From CAZCTC01 sp964501335 (GTDB taxonomy: Bacteria > Chloroflexota > Anaerolineae > B4-G1 > SLSP01), in assembly GCA_964501335.1 (NCBI GenBank), contig CAZCTC010000016.1, forward strand, positions 62,001 through 126,000: 64,000 bases of DNA, read 5' to 3'. This document shows, piece after piece, positions 24,421 to 33,236 of the stretch. A model generated the notes under the pieces. It had not been told where the DNA came from and made no database searches. It saw only the letters and a list, made by a program, of their open reading frames with translations. The translations under genes and the position numbers were made by a program. Each line of letters begins with the position of its first letter. The stretch's first letter is position 1.

Positions 24421-25316
24421 GGTGCCTCAATCGAATTCAAGGGGACAAATCCCAAATCATTCACGATGCGTTGAGCCTCAGGGGTTAACAACCAGTCCAG
24501 ATAAACTTTCAGTTCACCTTGAGGAGTACCCGCAGTGTACATATAAAGATCACGGGCAATCGGATACTGTTTGGCATTGACAGTTTCCGCCGAAGGCGCC
24601 CAGAAAGGACCTTCCGGGGCAATTCCTACCGCCAATACTTTTTGATCAGCGGTGACATATCCCAGCCCATCGTAACCGATAGCGTTGGGATTTTGCCGGA
24701 CTTCAGTGCTGATTCCTTCCGAAGAGGGCAACAACAAGGTATCCGCGGAAAAGAGTATCTTACTGTCTTTCTGCCCCAAACGCACCACCGCTTCCAGGAA
24801 ATAGACATGGGTTCCGGAATTGGTCTCGCGTGAAAGCAGGACAATCGGGCGATCTTCGCCTCCCACTTCGCGCCAGTTGGTGATCTTTCCGCTGTAGATA
24901 TCCGAAAGTTGCTGCAAGGTGAGATGATTGACCGGATTGCTGGGATGAACCACAATCGCAATAGCATCCCGGGCTACGATAAACTCCACAGGCTTGATCC
25001 CGTTGGCCCCCGCATTCTCCGTTTCCTCAGTCTTGATCTGCCGGGAAGCGTTGGCAATATCCACTGTCCCATTGATCAAGGCCGCAATGCCCGTACCCGA
25101 TCCCCCGCCGGTCACCGCAATCCGCACGCCGGGTTGGACACTTTGATAACGCTCAGCCCAGGCCAACGCCAAATTGACCATCGTATCAGACCCTTTGTTT
25201 TCGATGGTCAAAGCTTCCTCGGAAGCGGTCGCCGGATCAGCACTTTCCGGCGACCGCTGACAGGCCATTACCAGAAACAACAACAGCACGATTCTAAAAA
25301 AATGCGCTTTTTTCAC
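24417..25316 (-). CDS. pstS: Phosphate-binding lipoprotein PstS
   Basis: A 299-residue binding protein with a lipoprotein signal (LLLFLVMAC, lipid Cys near 19). ENKGSDTMVNLALAWAE and TGGGSGTGIAALING are phosphate-loop segments; LLSRETNSGTHVYFLEAV is also characteristic. The start is GTG with no Shine-Dalgarno. A promoter -10 box ends only about nine bases upstream, so the message may be leaderless. First gene of pstSCAB. Confidence 0.94.
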   Translation of the reverse strand: MKKAHFFRIVLLLFLVMACQRSPESADPATASEEALTIENKGSDTMVNLALAWAERYQSVQPGVRIAVTGGGSGTGIAALINGTVDIANASRQIKTEETENAGANGIKPVEFIVARDAIAIVVHPSNPVNHLTLQQLSDIYSGKITNWREVGGEDRPIVLLSRETNSGTHVYFLEAVVRLGQKDSKILFSADTLLLPSSEGISTEVRQNPNAIGYDGLGYVTADQKVLAVGIAPEGPFWAPSAETVNAKQYPIARDLYMYTAGTPQGELKVYLDWLLTPEAQRIVNDLGFVPLNSIEAP

Positions 25317-25324
25317 AATCGTGG

Positions 25325-25352
25325 ATTATACATCGGCAGGCCAGAACTTCAA
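25325..25352 (-). promoter_or_regulatory. pst operon promoter
   Basis: TTGAAG and TATAAT with a 16-base spacer on the minus strand. The -10 box lies eight bases from the GTG start of pstS, so transcription would begin at or very near the start codon. No clear Pho box is visible. Confidence 0.5.
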
Positions 25353-25367
25353 CTCACCCCCACGGAT

Positions 25368-25865
25368 CTAGCTCCGTGCCGCACTCCCCGCCTTCCACAA
25401 CAGCTGTTCCCGCACCATCAAATCGGTATTCCGGATCTTGAAAGCCAGATCGCTGGCGATATTGCGCATCAGGATATAGCCCAATTCATGATCGCCTTCG
25501 CACAACTTAAGCAAATCCTCGCGCCGCACCGTCAACAGCCGGGTCTCAGCCGTAGCCGCCAGCGCCGTAGCCGACCGCAGCCCCCGATCGACCAACCCGA
25601 TTTCCCCAAAGGTCTGCCCCTGCCGCAGCGTCGTCACCGTCTTGGGCTTGTGCCCCGATTCCTTCCCCAGAATTTCAGGGTCCAACACAATATCGACATC
25701 GCCCGATAGGATCAGAAAAATCTCATTGCTGGGCGTATTTTCCCGCACAATCACTTCGCCCTGGTGATATTCCACCAACCGGCAAACGCCGGCCAGCTTT
25801 TCCAGATGAGCGGGTTTAAGATCTTCAAAAATGTCCACTTGCTGCAAAAAGTTCAACCAAGACAT
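25368..25865 (-). CDS. Cyclic-nucleotide-binding (CNB) domain protein
   Basis: A 165-residue protein that is essentially one Crp-type cyclic-nucleotide-binding domain: VDIFEDLKPAHLEKLAGVCRL, YHQGEVIVREN, FLILSGDVDIVLD, and the phosphate-binding cassette FGEIGLVDRGLRSATALA near 95-110. The C-terminal helix is followed by no HTH, so it is not a transcription factor by itself. AGAGGTGCGCC precedes ATG 25865; an earlier ATG exists without a ribosome site. It lies 15 bases before the pst promoter region; a role in phosphate signalling would be speculation. Confidence 0.85.
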   Translation of the reverse strand: MSWLNFLQQVDIFEDLKPAHLEKLAGVCRLVEYHQGEVIVRENTPSNEIFLILSGDVDIVLDPEILGKESGHKPKTVTTLRQGQTFGEIGLVDRGLRSATALAATAETRLLTVRREDLLKLCEGDHELGYILMRNIASDLAFKIRNTDLMVREQLLWKAGSAARS

Positions 25866-26003
25866 GGCGCACCTCTTTGTATGGTTTATCAAAACGGGGT
25901 GCTTACATTATACCCGCCCTTCCGTAGAGAACAATTGACTAACCTGTGCAGTTCCCCGGGAAAACCAGGGAAAAAAGATCAAGAGCGCCCCGAACACCGC
26001 CAA

Positions 26004-26027
26004 TGTAGGGGCGGGGTTACCCCGCCC
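26004..26027. repeat. GTAGGGGCGG-type small palindrome
   Basis: TGTAGGGGCGGGGTTACCCCGCCC: a GGGCGGGG-type inverted repeat with the TGTAGGGGCG lead seen at 18772-18844. It immediately precedes the next palindromic element. Confidence 0.5.
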
Positions 26028-26037
26028 GGCCCTGGAA

Positions 26038-26165
26038 CGTCCCGCCAATGGCCCATTCCCCCTAAGATACGCCGCGCTGGATCGGAAGAGAGATTTTTTT
26101 GTTAATGTTTTCTCGCGCATCAGAATGCGTGAGAAAACACAGCCTTTTCCAGAGCCGCGCAGGCT
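26038..26165 (-). repeat. Palindromic element copy 9
   Basis: Reverse orientation: CGTCCCGCC, then AAGATACGCCGCGCTGGAT, a GAGAGA tract, and hairpin 26106-26139 (TGTTTTCTCGCGCAT with one G-T pair). The left module is CCTTTTCCAGAGCCGCGC, ending in GGCTGTCTAC. It runs right up to the stop of the peptidase gene. Confidence 0.8.
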
Positions 26166-26176
26166 GTCTACTCGAA

Positions 26177-27727
26177 TCAGTTTACCCACTCCTTAAACAA
26201 CGCACTCAAATCACAGTCACAATGCTGCTCCGCCAGCTGCTTAAACCCCGTCCCCGTCCCAATCCCCCATTTATAAGATTGATAATAATCCCGCAAGAAA
26301 GCATCGAACTTCTCTTCCGTCAACTTCTGCGCCAGCCTTTCGATAAACAATGGACCCCGTCCATAGACAATCGCGCCATACTCCCGCCCTTCATAATCTG
26401 CAGCCGGCAGCCCGATAGGCAGCAACTCCTGCTGCACCCGCTTCCACCGCCCCACCCAGGTCTCGCGATATTGCCGCATACCTTCGGCTCCGTACCGATC
26501 CAGATAATAGAGTCCCGTAACATACTGCGTCAGCGCTTCATCGACCCAGGGCTCGTTGATTTGATCGCTGCCGACCCCATTGTAAAACCACTGATGCCCG
26601 GCCTCGTGCGACACCGTAGCTTCCATAACGATACTCGCCGGCGCCCCATTGAAATCCACCTTGAGATCGTACATATCCAGATTGATGCCGGCGACCCCGG
26701 GATATTCAATCCCCGTCGCTCCCTGCATCGGCGTGCTGACCAGATCGAATTCGGTATAAGGATAAACGCCGAACCGCTTGCCGAACCCATCGATCGCCGT
26801 CGCTACCACCTCCAACGCCATCTGCGATCCTTCGACACTTTCTTTAAAAGCATAACTATTGACCTTCGTCTCCCCCACCGTCGTGCTGATCATCTCAAAC
26901 CGCGCGCTGGCCGCCATGTAAAAATCGCGCGCCGGCCCGGCGGCAAAAGTCACCGTTTGATGGCCCTCACCGGCCGCCCGCTCCACTTCGCTCCCCGTCG
27001 TCACCAGCGTCAACTCCGCCGGCGCCGTCACCCGCACCAGATAAAAACTGGCATCCTGAAAAGTCGTATCGGCGTTGGGCGGGACAACTCCCGCGTGCCA
27101 GCCCTGCCCGTCATAAACCGGAATAGCCGGATAGAAACCGTCCAGCACCAACACATCGTTCAAATAACCGAACAACCCGTAAGAACCGCCGACCTGCGTG
27201 GGCACCTCTATCTGAAAGTCCAGCTGGATAACCACATGCTCTCCCGGTTTCAACGGCGTCGCCAACGGCACACGCACCGTACAATTTTCCGCCTCATAGA
27301 TCGGCTCGACGGCCTGATCGTCGACCGTCACCCCCGAAACCGTGGATTTCCCGCCGGCATGATTGGGGAACAGTTGAAAATAAACCGCATCCAGAGGTTC
27401 GTCTTCCTGATTGGTGTAATAAACCCGCTCCCGCCCCTGCACTCCCGCCATGTCGTCGGCAATCGTCACATCCAGATGATAAACCGTGGCTCCCGGCAAC
27501 TGCTCCAGAGCCGCCTGCTCGGATTTGACCAGCCCCGCACGAAAAACCGAACGATCCTCCCATTGATCCGGCAGCGGCACCGGCGTAGCGACCGCCGCAA
27601 CGGGGGTCGCCATCGCCGGCGGCACGGTAGCCGTGGCCGGCAGCGCACTCGCCGTCGGCCCCCCGGCCTGACAACCGGACAGGGCCAACAACCCCAACAC
27701 AACCACTCCCATCGCCATTCGTTTCAT
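26177..27727 (-). CDS. M1-family (gluzincin) metallopeptidase lipoprotein
   Basis: A 516-residue protein with a lipoprotein signal (VVVLGLLALSGC, Cys near 19) and a low-complexity linker. The N-terminal half is a beta-rich M1-type domain. TGIEYPG stands where aminopeptidases have GAMEN. The zinc site SHEAGHQWFYN with the downstream WVDEALTQY glutamate is intact (HExxH plus E). It would cleave peptides outside the membrane. AAGGAG lies before ATG. The altered exopeptidase loop means specificity is uncertain. Confidence 0.86.
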   Translation of the reverse strand: MKRMAMGVVVLGLLALSGCQAGGPTASALPATATVPPAMATPVAAVATPVPLPDQWEDRSVFRAGLVKSEQAALEQLPGATVYHLDVTIADDMAGVQGRERVYYTNQEDEPLDAVYFQLFPNHAGGKSTVSGVTVDDQAVEPIYEAENCTVRVPLATPLKPGEHVVIQLDFQIEVPTQVGGSYGLFGYLNDVLVLDGFYPAIPVYDGQGWHAGVVPPNADTTFQDASFYLVRVTAPAELTLVTTGSEVERAAGEGHQTVTFAAGPARDFYMAASARFEMISTTVGETKVNSYAFKESVEGSQMALEVVATAIDGFGKRFGVYPYTEFDLVSTPMQGATGIEYPGVAGINLDMYDLKVDFNGAPASIVMEATVSHEAGHQWFYNGVGSDQINEPWVDEALTQYVTGLYYLDRYGAEGMRQYRETWVGRWKRVQQELLPIGLPAADYEGREYGAIVYGRGPLFIERLAQKLTEEKFDAFLRDYYQSYKWGIGTGTGFKQLAEQHCDCDLSALFKEWVN

Positions 27728-27835
27728 CTTTCCATACTCCTTACTTCAATTACTAAACTCGCCGTACTACAAAAGTAACTCGGCTAAAAAACGGCATTCC
27801 ACAGCAAATTTTCTATCCATGAAGACTGTTTTTAA

Positions 27836-28008
27836 CATCCCGCAAAAGGCCTTTGTTTGTTAAAAGCGACGCGCCGGATGGGGGAAAGAGAGTTTTTTAT
27901 TTATGTTTGCGCGGGCATCAGAAAGCCCGCGCAAACATGGCTTTTTTCTCCGCGTCCTATCTACGATATCTACGATCGGCGCCTTTACGGTGAAATCTGA
28001 GTGATTTA
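27836..28008 (-). repeat. Palindromic element copy 10 plus CACAGAG-type repeat
   Basis: The reverse-orientation element has CCCGCAAAAGGC, GACGCGCCGGATGGGGGAAAGAGAG and the hairpin 27903-27938 (ATGTTTGCGCGGGC, loop ATCAGAAA). It is followed by CTCCGCGTCC..TTTACGGTGAAATCTGAG, a CACAGAG-type unit. Fills the gap 27728-28020. Confidence 0.75.
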
Positions 28009-28020
28009 TGCGCTACGGCC

Positions 28021-28383
28021 TTAACTTACATCACGGTCTTGGGTTTCCTGAATCGCCGCGAACAGCCGCTCCGGCGGCTCCATCTTGCTGACAAAAGCAT
28101 CCGCCCCCGCCGCCAGGACAGATAAACGAACCTCCGGGCGGGCGCTGAGTACCACCAGGCGCGCGGCGGGACAGCTCTCTCGCAACCTCCGCAACAGATC
28201 GCACCCGCAACTGCTCAAATCCCACTCCAGCAATATCAGATCCGGATGTAAAGCCGCTGCACGCTCCAACATTGAACTCGCTTCGCTCACCTCGGCCACG
28301 ATGGTATAGTCCATATGCTGTTCCAACAACACGCGCAGCGCAAAACGCACTTTCGGTTGATGGTCGGCCAACAGAATATCCAT
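28021..28383 (-). CDS. Stand-alone response-regulator receiver
   Basis: A 120-residue receiver domain. DILLADHQP contains only one acidic residue at the Mg site (the usual pair is DD). The phospho-acceptor is the Asp in ILLEWDLSSCG near 53, the switch Ser is in VVLSAR near 80 and the Lys in VSKMEPP near 102. No output domain. GGAG precedes the ATG. It lies downstream of the NarL-type regulator but beyond its terminator, so is likely transcribed separately. Phosphorylation may be impaired by the altered acidic pocket. Confidence 0.85.
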   Translation of the reverse strand: MDILLADHQPKVRFALRVLLEQHMDYTIVAEVSEASSMLERAAALHPDLILLEWDLSSCGCDLLRRLRESCPAARLVVLSARPEVRLSVLAAGADAFVSKMEPPERLFAAIQETQDRDVS

Positions 28384-28421
28384 CTTTCATACTCCTTGCT
28401 CCCTGCCCCATGGCCTTACTA

Positions 28422-28463
28422 TAAAACAAAAACTCCCCCTATCGGTTAAACCGCCGGGGAGTT
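28422..28463 (-). terminator. Intrinsic terminator of the NarL-type regulator
   Basis: On the minus strand AACTCCCC pairs with GGGGAGTT (28431-28463) with an inner CGGT/ACCG extension, followed by TTTTTGTTTTAT. Confidence 0.8.
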
Positions 28464-28492
28464 TATGTTTTAGGCCAGATGGATGATTTTTC

Positions 28493-29131
28493 TTATACGA
28501 GCTTATTCTGCAAGGCAATCACAATCGCCTCGGATCGGTTGGAAACCCCCAGCTTGGTCAAGATATTGCTGATATGCACCTTCACCGTCGCCCGACTGAT
28601 ACTCAACGCTTCGGCAATCTCCGGATTCATCATCCCCTTGACCAGCAAGCCCAACACCTCACGCTCCCGGCTGGTCAAAGCCGATTCCAACACCGGCTCC
28701 ACCGCATCCGGCTGCACCAACGCCGCAATCGCCTCGGCCGCCAGCGTCGAACGCCCGGCACAGGCCGCCCGCAGGGCCGCCGCCAGATCGTTCCCCGAAA
28801 CGTTCTTCAGCAAATAACTGATCGCCCCGGCCTGTAAAACATTCTGAATCAGCTCTTTTTCCTCAAAGCTGCTCAAGGCTACAATTTGCACCTGCGGCCA
28901 GCGGTTTCGAATAATGCGCGTGGCCGCGACCCCGTCCATCCGCGGCATTACCAGATCCATCAAAATCACATCCGGCTGCAACTGCTCGCACAATTGCACC
29001 GCTTCCTGGCCGTCCCGGGCCTCCCCCACCACCTGTAAATCCGCCTCGTTTTTCAAATACGTCATCAATCCGCGACGGACCATCCCGTGATCATCGACAA
29101 GCAATACCCGGATAACCTTTGATTCCATCAT
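28493..29131 (-). CDS. NarL/LuxR-type response regulator
   Basis: A 212-residue response regulator. Receiver: acidic pair in LLVDDHGMVRRG, phospho-Asp in ILMDLVMPRMDG near 58, VALSS near 87, K in LLKNVSG near 109. HTH: LTSREREVLGLLVKGMMNPEIA and ATVKVHISNILTKLGVSNR, a full LuxR/GerE helix-turn-helix. Likely the partner of the propeller histidine kinase encoded just upstream (HisKA_3 kinases pair with NarL regulators). AAGGAG precedes tandem ATGs. Confidence 0.93.
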   Translation of the reverse strand: MMESKVIRVLLVDDHGMVRRGLMTYLKNEADLQVVGEARDGQEAVQLCEQLQPDVILMDLVMPRMDGVAATRIIRNRWPQVQIVALSSFEEKELIQNVLQAGAISYLLKNVSGNDLAAALRAACAGRSTLAAEAIAALVQPDAVEPVLESALTSREREVLGLLVKGMMNPEIAEALSISRATVKVHISNILTKLGVSNRSEAIVIALQNKLV

Positions 29132-29160
29132 GCTTAATTCCTCTCCTTGAGGACGATTTC

Positions 29161-29245
29161 TAAGGGGTCGTACAAGAATAACATCCCGATTTTTATCGCG
29201 TTTACCCGGAAAAAATTCGGAGACTTATAAATTTACAGACCCTAA
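29161..29245 (+). repeat. 85-bp MITE-like repeat, copy A
   Basis: Begins TAAGGGGTCGTACAAGAATA and ends TTATAAATTTACAGACCCTAA; the two ends are imperfect inverted repeats. About 70 of 85 positions match copy B at 57223-57306. It lies between the propeller kinase and its regulator. Confidence 0.65.
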
Positions 29246-29253
29246 CGCTGCGG

Positions 29254-32200
29254 TCATGGCTGCCACACCAATACCACGTCCGTCCCTGCGCCGGGCTGAC
29301 TATCAATCGTCAATTGCGCCCCAATCGAATCCGCCCGTTCGCGCATAATCTTCAATCCCAGCCGCTCCGAGGTTATCTGAGACGCATCGAAGCCGCAGCC
29401 GTCATCCCGAATATGTAACGCCACCCCTTCACGCCCCTCCGCCGGCAAATGAGAAACCTGGAGCGTCACCGTCCGGGCACAGGCATGCTTGGAAATATTG
29501 TTCAGCGACTCCTGAGCAATCCGATAGATCGCCAGATGAACCTCCGGCGGCAACATCACCGGTCCATCCACCGTCACCGTGACCGGCGTCCCTTCCCGGC
29601 CGGTCAACGCTTCCCCCAATTGCCGCAGCAAATTCCCCAGGTCGGCTTCAATCAAGGCCGAGGGACGCAATTCCAGCAGCAGAGTCCGCATCTCCGCCAA
29701 TGCCCCCCGGGTCAATTGACGCAATTCCTGCAACAGCTCATTTCCTTCGGCCGGATCACGACTCCAGGCCGTGGGCAAAGCCTCAGCCACCAGACTCGCC
29801 GAGAAAAGCGTTTGCGTCACCACATCGTGGAGATCGCGGGCCAGCCGGCTCCGTTCTGCCGCCACCACGCGATCCAGTTCACTCTGCCGCAACGCCGCCT
29901 CGGCCCGCAGACGATGCTCAATCTCCTGCTGCAAAGCGGCCGTCCGCTGCGCCACCTGGACCTCCAGCTCGCGGCTGCGCGCTTCTACATCCCGCACCCG
30001 CAGTCGATAACTGATAAAAACGCCACCGATCAACGCCAGAATGGCGACCCCCCGAAACCACCAGGTCGACCAAAAGGGCGGTTCGACGACAATCTTAATC
30101 GCCGTGCCCCTTTCATTCCATATTCCGCTGTTGTTGGAGCCTTTGATCCATAACGTATAGGTCCCACCCGGCAGATTGGTATAACGGCCAAAACGGCGCG
30201 TCCCAATCCAGTTCCAATCGCGATCGAAATTTTCCAGCCGATAGGCATACTGGTTCTTTCCCGGCTGCACAAAACTCAACGCCGTAAATTCAAACTCAAA
30301 CATCGTCTGCGGCCACCGCAGGGTTACGACCGATAAATTCTCCACCGGCTGTTCCGTCACCAGAGGCTCCCCATTTTGCGTCAATTCGGTCAAAATCACC
30401 GGAGGGACGTAAGAATTCCCCAGCTTCACCGCTTCGGGAAAAAAGACATTAAAACCATTGATCCCGCCAAAAAACAGCTCCCCTTTTTCGTTTTTAAAAC
30501 AAACACCGGCATTGAATTCATTGCTCTGCAACCCGTCATTGACATCGTAATTCGTAAAAGTCAGAGCCTTGGGGTCGAATCGGGAGAGCCCTCCATTGGT
30601 GCTCAACCAGAGATTCCCCGATTCATCGTTGAGAATACCGTAGATCATATTGTTGGGCAAACCCTCTTTCTCAGTAAACCGGGTAAAAGTACCCGTTTCC
30701 GAATTAAAGCGGTTCAAACCGCCCGAGGTCCCAATCCACATCACACCCGCAGAATCTTGATTGATGGATAAAACTGTGTGATGGCTCAACGCTGTAGGGT
30801 CGGCGGGCCGGGCGGGATACTCCGCCACATTTCCGGTGCTCGGATCCAACACTCGCAGTCCCACCCCGGCCACTCCCAACCAGATCTTGCCGTCTCGATC
30901 CTGATAAAGCGTGCGGATTCCCCGCAAATCAAAACAGTCCAAACAGGAAGCGCTTTGATAAGGAATAAAACTCTCCGACTTACGCTCAAAAATATAAAGG
31001 CCGTTACCCGAAGCAACCCATAGATTGTCATTTGCATCCAGCAAGAGATCGAAAACAGCCGCATCCCGCAGTTGCAAAGTATTGCTGAAACTGATTCGAT
31101 AATGCACAAAGTGCCGCGTCCAGGGATCGAACCGATCGATCAACCCGTCATCCATCCCGATCCACAAAAATCCGCGACGATCTTGAACCATCGCCCGCAC
31201 ATAATTCAAAGCCAGGCTGTCGGGATTGTAGGGATTGTGATGAAAGTGCTCCCATTTCCCCATCGAACGGTCTAAACGATCCACCCCGTTGTTGGTACCG
31301 ATCCACAAAACCTCACTGCGATCTTCCAAAATCGACCAGACTGTATTCTCGGATAAACTGTTGCTCTCATTGGGCAACGCCTGATAATGCTGAAAAGCCG
31401 TCGCGGTATGATCCCATTTAGAAAGACCGCCCGTGATCGTTCCGATCCAGAGCCCCCCTTCACGATCCTCGAAAATCGACAACACTGTATCATTGCTCAA
31501 ACTGTGGGGATCGCCGGGGCGGTGTTGATAATGAGCAAATTGCTCGCGAAGCAGATCAAAACACTCCAAACCGCCCCCCTCCGTACCGATCCACAGACGA
31601 CCGGCACGGTCCTCATAAATCACCCGAATATTATCGCTGCTTAAACTGTAGGGATTGAGAGAATTGTGCTGATAATGTAAAAATCGCCCGGTATTCCGAT
31701 CCATTAAATTCACCCCACCGCCGTCGGTACCGATCCAGAAATTCCCATCGAGATCTTCCAGAATCGCCAAAACGGCATCATGGCTCAAACTATAAGGATC
31801 ATCGTCGTTATGACGATAATGCGTAAACTTCTTCGCAGCCCGATCCAACCGATCCAATCCCCCCCCGTCAAATCCGATCCACAACATTCCCTGACGATCC
31901 TCAAACACCGCCCGCACCATATCCTGCCCCAGACTGTTGGGATTTGAAACCTCACGGTGATAATGTTGATACGTCTGCGTCATCGGATCAAACCGGAACA
32001 ATCCTCCCCCATTCGTCCCCAACCAGATAAAGCCTTCCCGGTCCAGATAGATCGTCGCCATAGGATAGGGGATTGTAGAATAATGGGTAAACCATCCCGT
32101 CGCCGGATCAAATTGATCGAACCCCGGCCCATCGGTGACAATCCAGATTTTCCCCTCCTGATCCTGCACCATCCCGATCACTTGATTCTCACTCAGGCTA

Positions 32201-32538
32201 TGGGGATCGTCCGGATCATGGCGATAATTCTTAAACTCATATCCATCATAACGGTTCAACCCCTCTTGAGTGCTGAACCACATAAATCCCTGCCGGTCCT
32301 GCAAAATAGCCGTGACTGAACTCTGAGAAAGCCCTTGTTCCAACGAAAGCTGTTCAAACCGCACTGGAGGAGTAATAGAATCGCCTGCAGGTATCCAGAA
32401 AGGCTGGTCAAGAGGAGGAGCCGCCAAAACAGGCCGCACCGCGCCGCCGTTAAGGTACAATCCCAACCCCACCACCGTCAAACCGACGCCGATCAGAAAA
32501 AGGATTCGTTTAACGAAACCGCACTTTTGCATCGTCAT
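29254..32538 (-). CDS. Two-component regulator-propeller histidine kinase (HisKA_3 type)
   Basis: A 1094-residue membrane sensor kinase. An N-terminal helix at about 12-30 is followed by roughly fourteen propeller repeats, forming two seven-bladed propellers (repeats such as ILEDRxGxLWIGTxGGG and SLSxNxVxSI). Then come a Y_Y_Y domain (YAYRLENFDRDWNWIGT near 760), a second membrane helix near 825-845 and a coiled coil. HisKA_3 has the phospho-His in ARDLHDVVTQTLFSAS; the HATPase has DDGCGFD. The large extracytoplasmic sensor probably binds a polymer or glycan. GAGGG precedes ATG. Confidence 0.93.
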   Translation of the reverse strand: MTMQKCGFVKRILFLIGVGLTVVGLGLYLNGGAVRPVLAAPPLDQPFWIPAGDSITPPVRFEQLSLEQGLSQSSVTAILQDRQGFMWFSTQEGLNRYDGYEFKNYRHDPDDPHSLSENQVIGMVQDQEGKIWIVTDGPGFDQFDPATGWFTHYSTIPYPMATIYLDREGFIWLGTNGGGLFRFDPMTQTYQHYHREVSNPNSLGQDMVRAVFEDRQGMLWIGFDGGGLDRLDRAAKKFTHYRHNDDDPYSLSHDAVLAILEDLDGNFWIGTDGGGVNLMDRNTGRFLHYQHNSLNPYSLSSDNIRVIYEDRAGRLWIGTEGGGLECFDLLREQFAHYQHRPGDPHSLSNDTVLSIFEDREGGLWIGTITGGLSKWDHTATAFQHYQALPNESNSLSENTVWSILEDRSEVLWIGTNNGVDRLDRSMGKWEHFHHNPYNPDSLALNYVRAMVQDRRGFLWIGMDDGLIDRFDPWTRHFVHYRISFSNTLQLRDAAVFDLLLDANDNLWVASGNGLYIFERKSESFIPYQSASCLDCFDLRGIRTLYQDRDGKIWLGVAGVGLRVLDPSTGNVAEYPARPADPTALSHHTVLSINQDSAGVMWIGTSGGLNRFNSETGTFTRFTEKEGLPNNMIYGILNDESGNLWLSTNGGLSRFDPKALTFTNYDVNDGLQSNEFNAGVCFKNEKGELFFGGINGFNVFFPEAVKLGNSYVPPVILTELTQNGEPLVTEQPVENLSVVTLRWPQTMFEFEFTALSFVQPGKNQYAYRLENFDRDWNWIGTRRFGRYTNLPGGTYTLWIKGSNNSGIWNERGTAIKIVVEPPFWSTWWFRGVAILALIGGVFISYRLRVRDVEARSRELEVQVAQRTAALQQEIEHRLRAEAALRQSELDRVVAAERSRLARDLHDVVTQTLFSASLVAEALPTAWSRDPAEGNELLQELRQLTRGALAEMRTLLLELRPSALIEADLGNLLRQLGEALTGREGTPVTVTVDGPVMLPPEVHLAIYRIAQESLNNISKHACARTVTLQVSHLPAEGREGVALHIRDDGCGFDASQITSERLGLKIMRERADSIGAQLTIDSQPGAGTDVVLVWQP

Positions 32539-32610
32539 CCATCCCTCTCAATCGCCCGGTGTTTAAATCATTCTAAAAGCAAGCCCCCAAACGTCAACCA
32601 CCCCGCATAA

Positions 32611-32730
32611 GGGAAAAAAGCCCGTATTTTCGCGCGCATCAGAAAGCGCGCGAAAATACAAACAAAAAAACTCTCTCTGCCCCTCCCACGCGGCGCACCT
32701 TACCGCCAAAAGCCGGTTGCGGGACGCTGA
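32611..32730 (+). repeat. Palindromic element copy 11
   Basis: GGGAAAAAAGCCC, hairpin 32624-32659 (GTATTTTCGCGCGC and complement, loop ATCAGAAA), CTCTCTCTGCCCC, and right module CACGCGGCGCACCTTACCGC to TTGCGGGACGCTGAAA. It sits 5-prime of the propeller kinase gene. Confidence 0.8.
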
Positions 32731-32735
32731 AACCG

Positions 32736-32785
32736 AATAAAACAAAGTGCGCGCACCTTTTCAGGTGCGCGCACTTTGTTTTATT
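32736..32785. terminator. Terminator hairpin after the RHH-like pair
   Basis: AAAGTGCGCGCACCT and AGGTGCGCGCACTTT form a long stem flanked by A-rich and T-rich arms (AATAAAAC..GTTTTATT). On the minus strand it follows the 32792 gene by six bases. Its symmetry lets it work both ways. Confidence 0.8.
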
Positions 32786-32791
32786 TAACGA

Positions 32792-33178
32792 TCAGCCGTT
32801 TCGAATCGTCTTCAACGAACGCAACTGCGCCCGCAACGACTCAATCTGTTCCTGAGTCCGATCGATCTTTTCAAAAAGGGTCTGCTTGGCCTGGGCCCCT
32901 TCTTTAAGCAGCACATTCGCCGCCTCACTCCGGGTCTTTACCGCCCCCGACTTGACCAGCAAGTCCAGCCGATGCCGCATCTCACTGTCGGCCTTAACCA
33001 CCATCAACCCCGTGACATCTTCGGCGGTCAAAATCAAAGCCCGCCCGATCGTCGTGGCCAGCTTCTCAACATCCCGCACTACATCCGCCAGAGGATCGAC
33101 CTTAGGCTCCGTCGCCGCTGTCGCCTCGGCCGTCTCCGCCGCCACTTCCTGCACGCTCTCCTGTTTTTCCTCTTCCAT
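32792..33178 (-). CDS. RHH-like/coiled-coil protein, second of a pair
   Basis: A 128-residue protein: acidic Ala/Glu-rich N-terminus (1-35), a helical segment, then a ribbon-helix-helix-like region MVVKADSEMRHRLDLLVKSG with VKTRSEAANVLLKEG (about 58-92), and a C-terminal coiled coil (LFEKIDRTQEQIESLRAQLRSL). The RHH and coiled-coil regions match the upstream gene closely, so they are paralogues. It probably oligomerises with it. No toxin gene is adjacent, so an antitoxin role is not indicated. AAGGAG precedes ATG. Confidence 0.75.
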   Translation of the reverse strand: MEEEKQESVQEVAAETAEATAATEPKVDPLADVVRDVEKLATTIGRALILTAEDVTGLMVVKADSEMRHRLDLLVKSGAVKTRSEAANVLLKEGAQAKQTLFEKIDRTQEQIESLRAQLRSLKTIRNG

Positions 33179-33236
33179 CAGTAGCTCCTTCTTATGCTTT
33201 CTCTAAAAATAAGTCAGGCAGCAACTTAGCACATTC

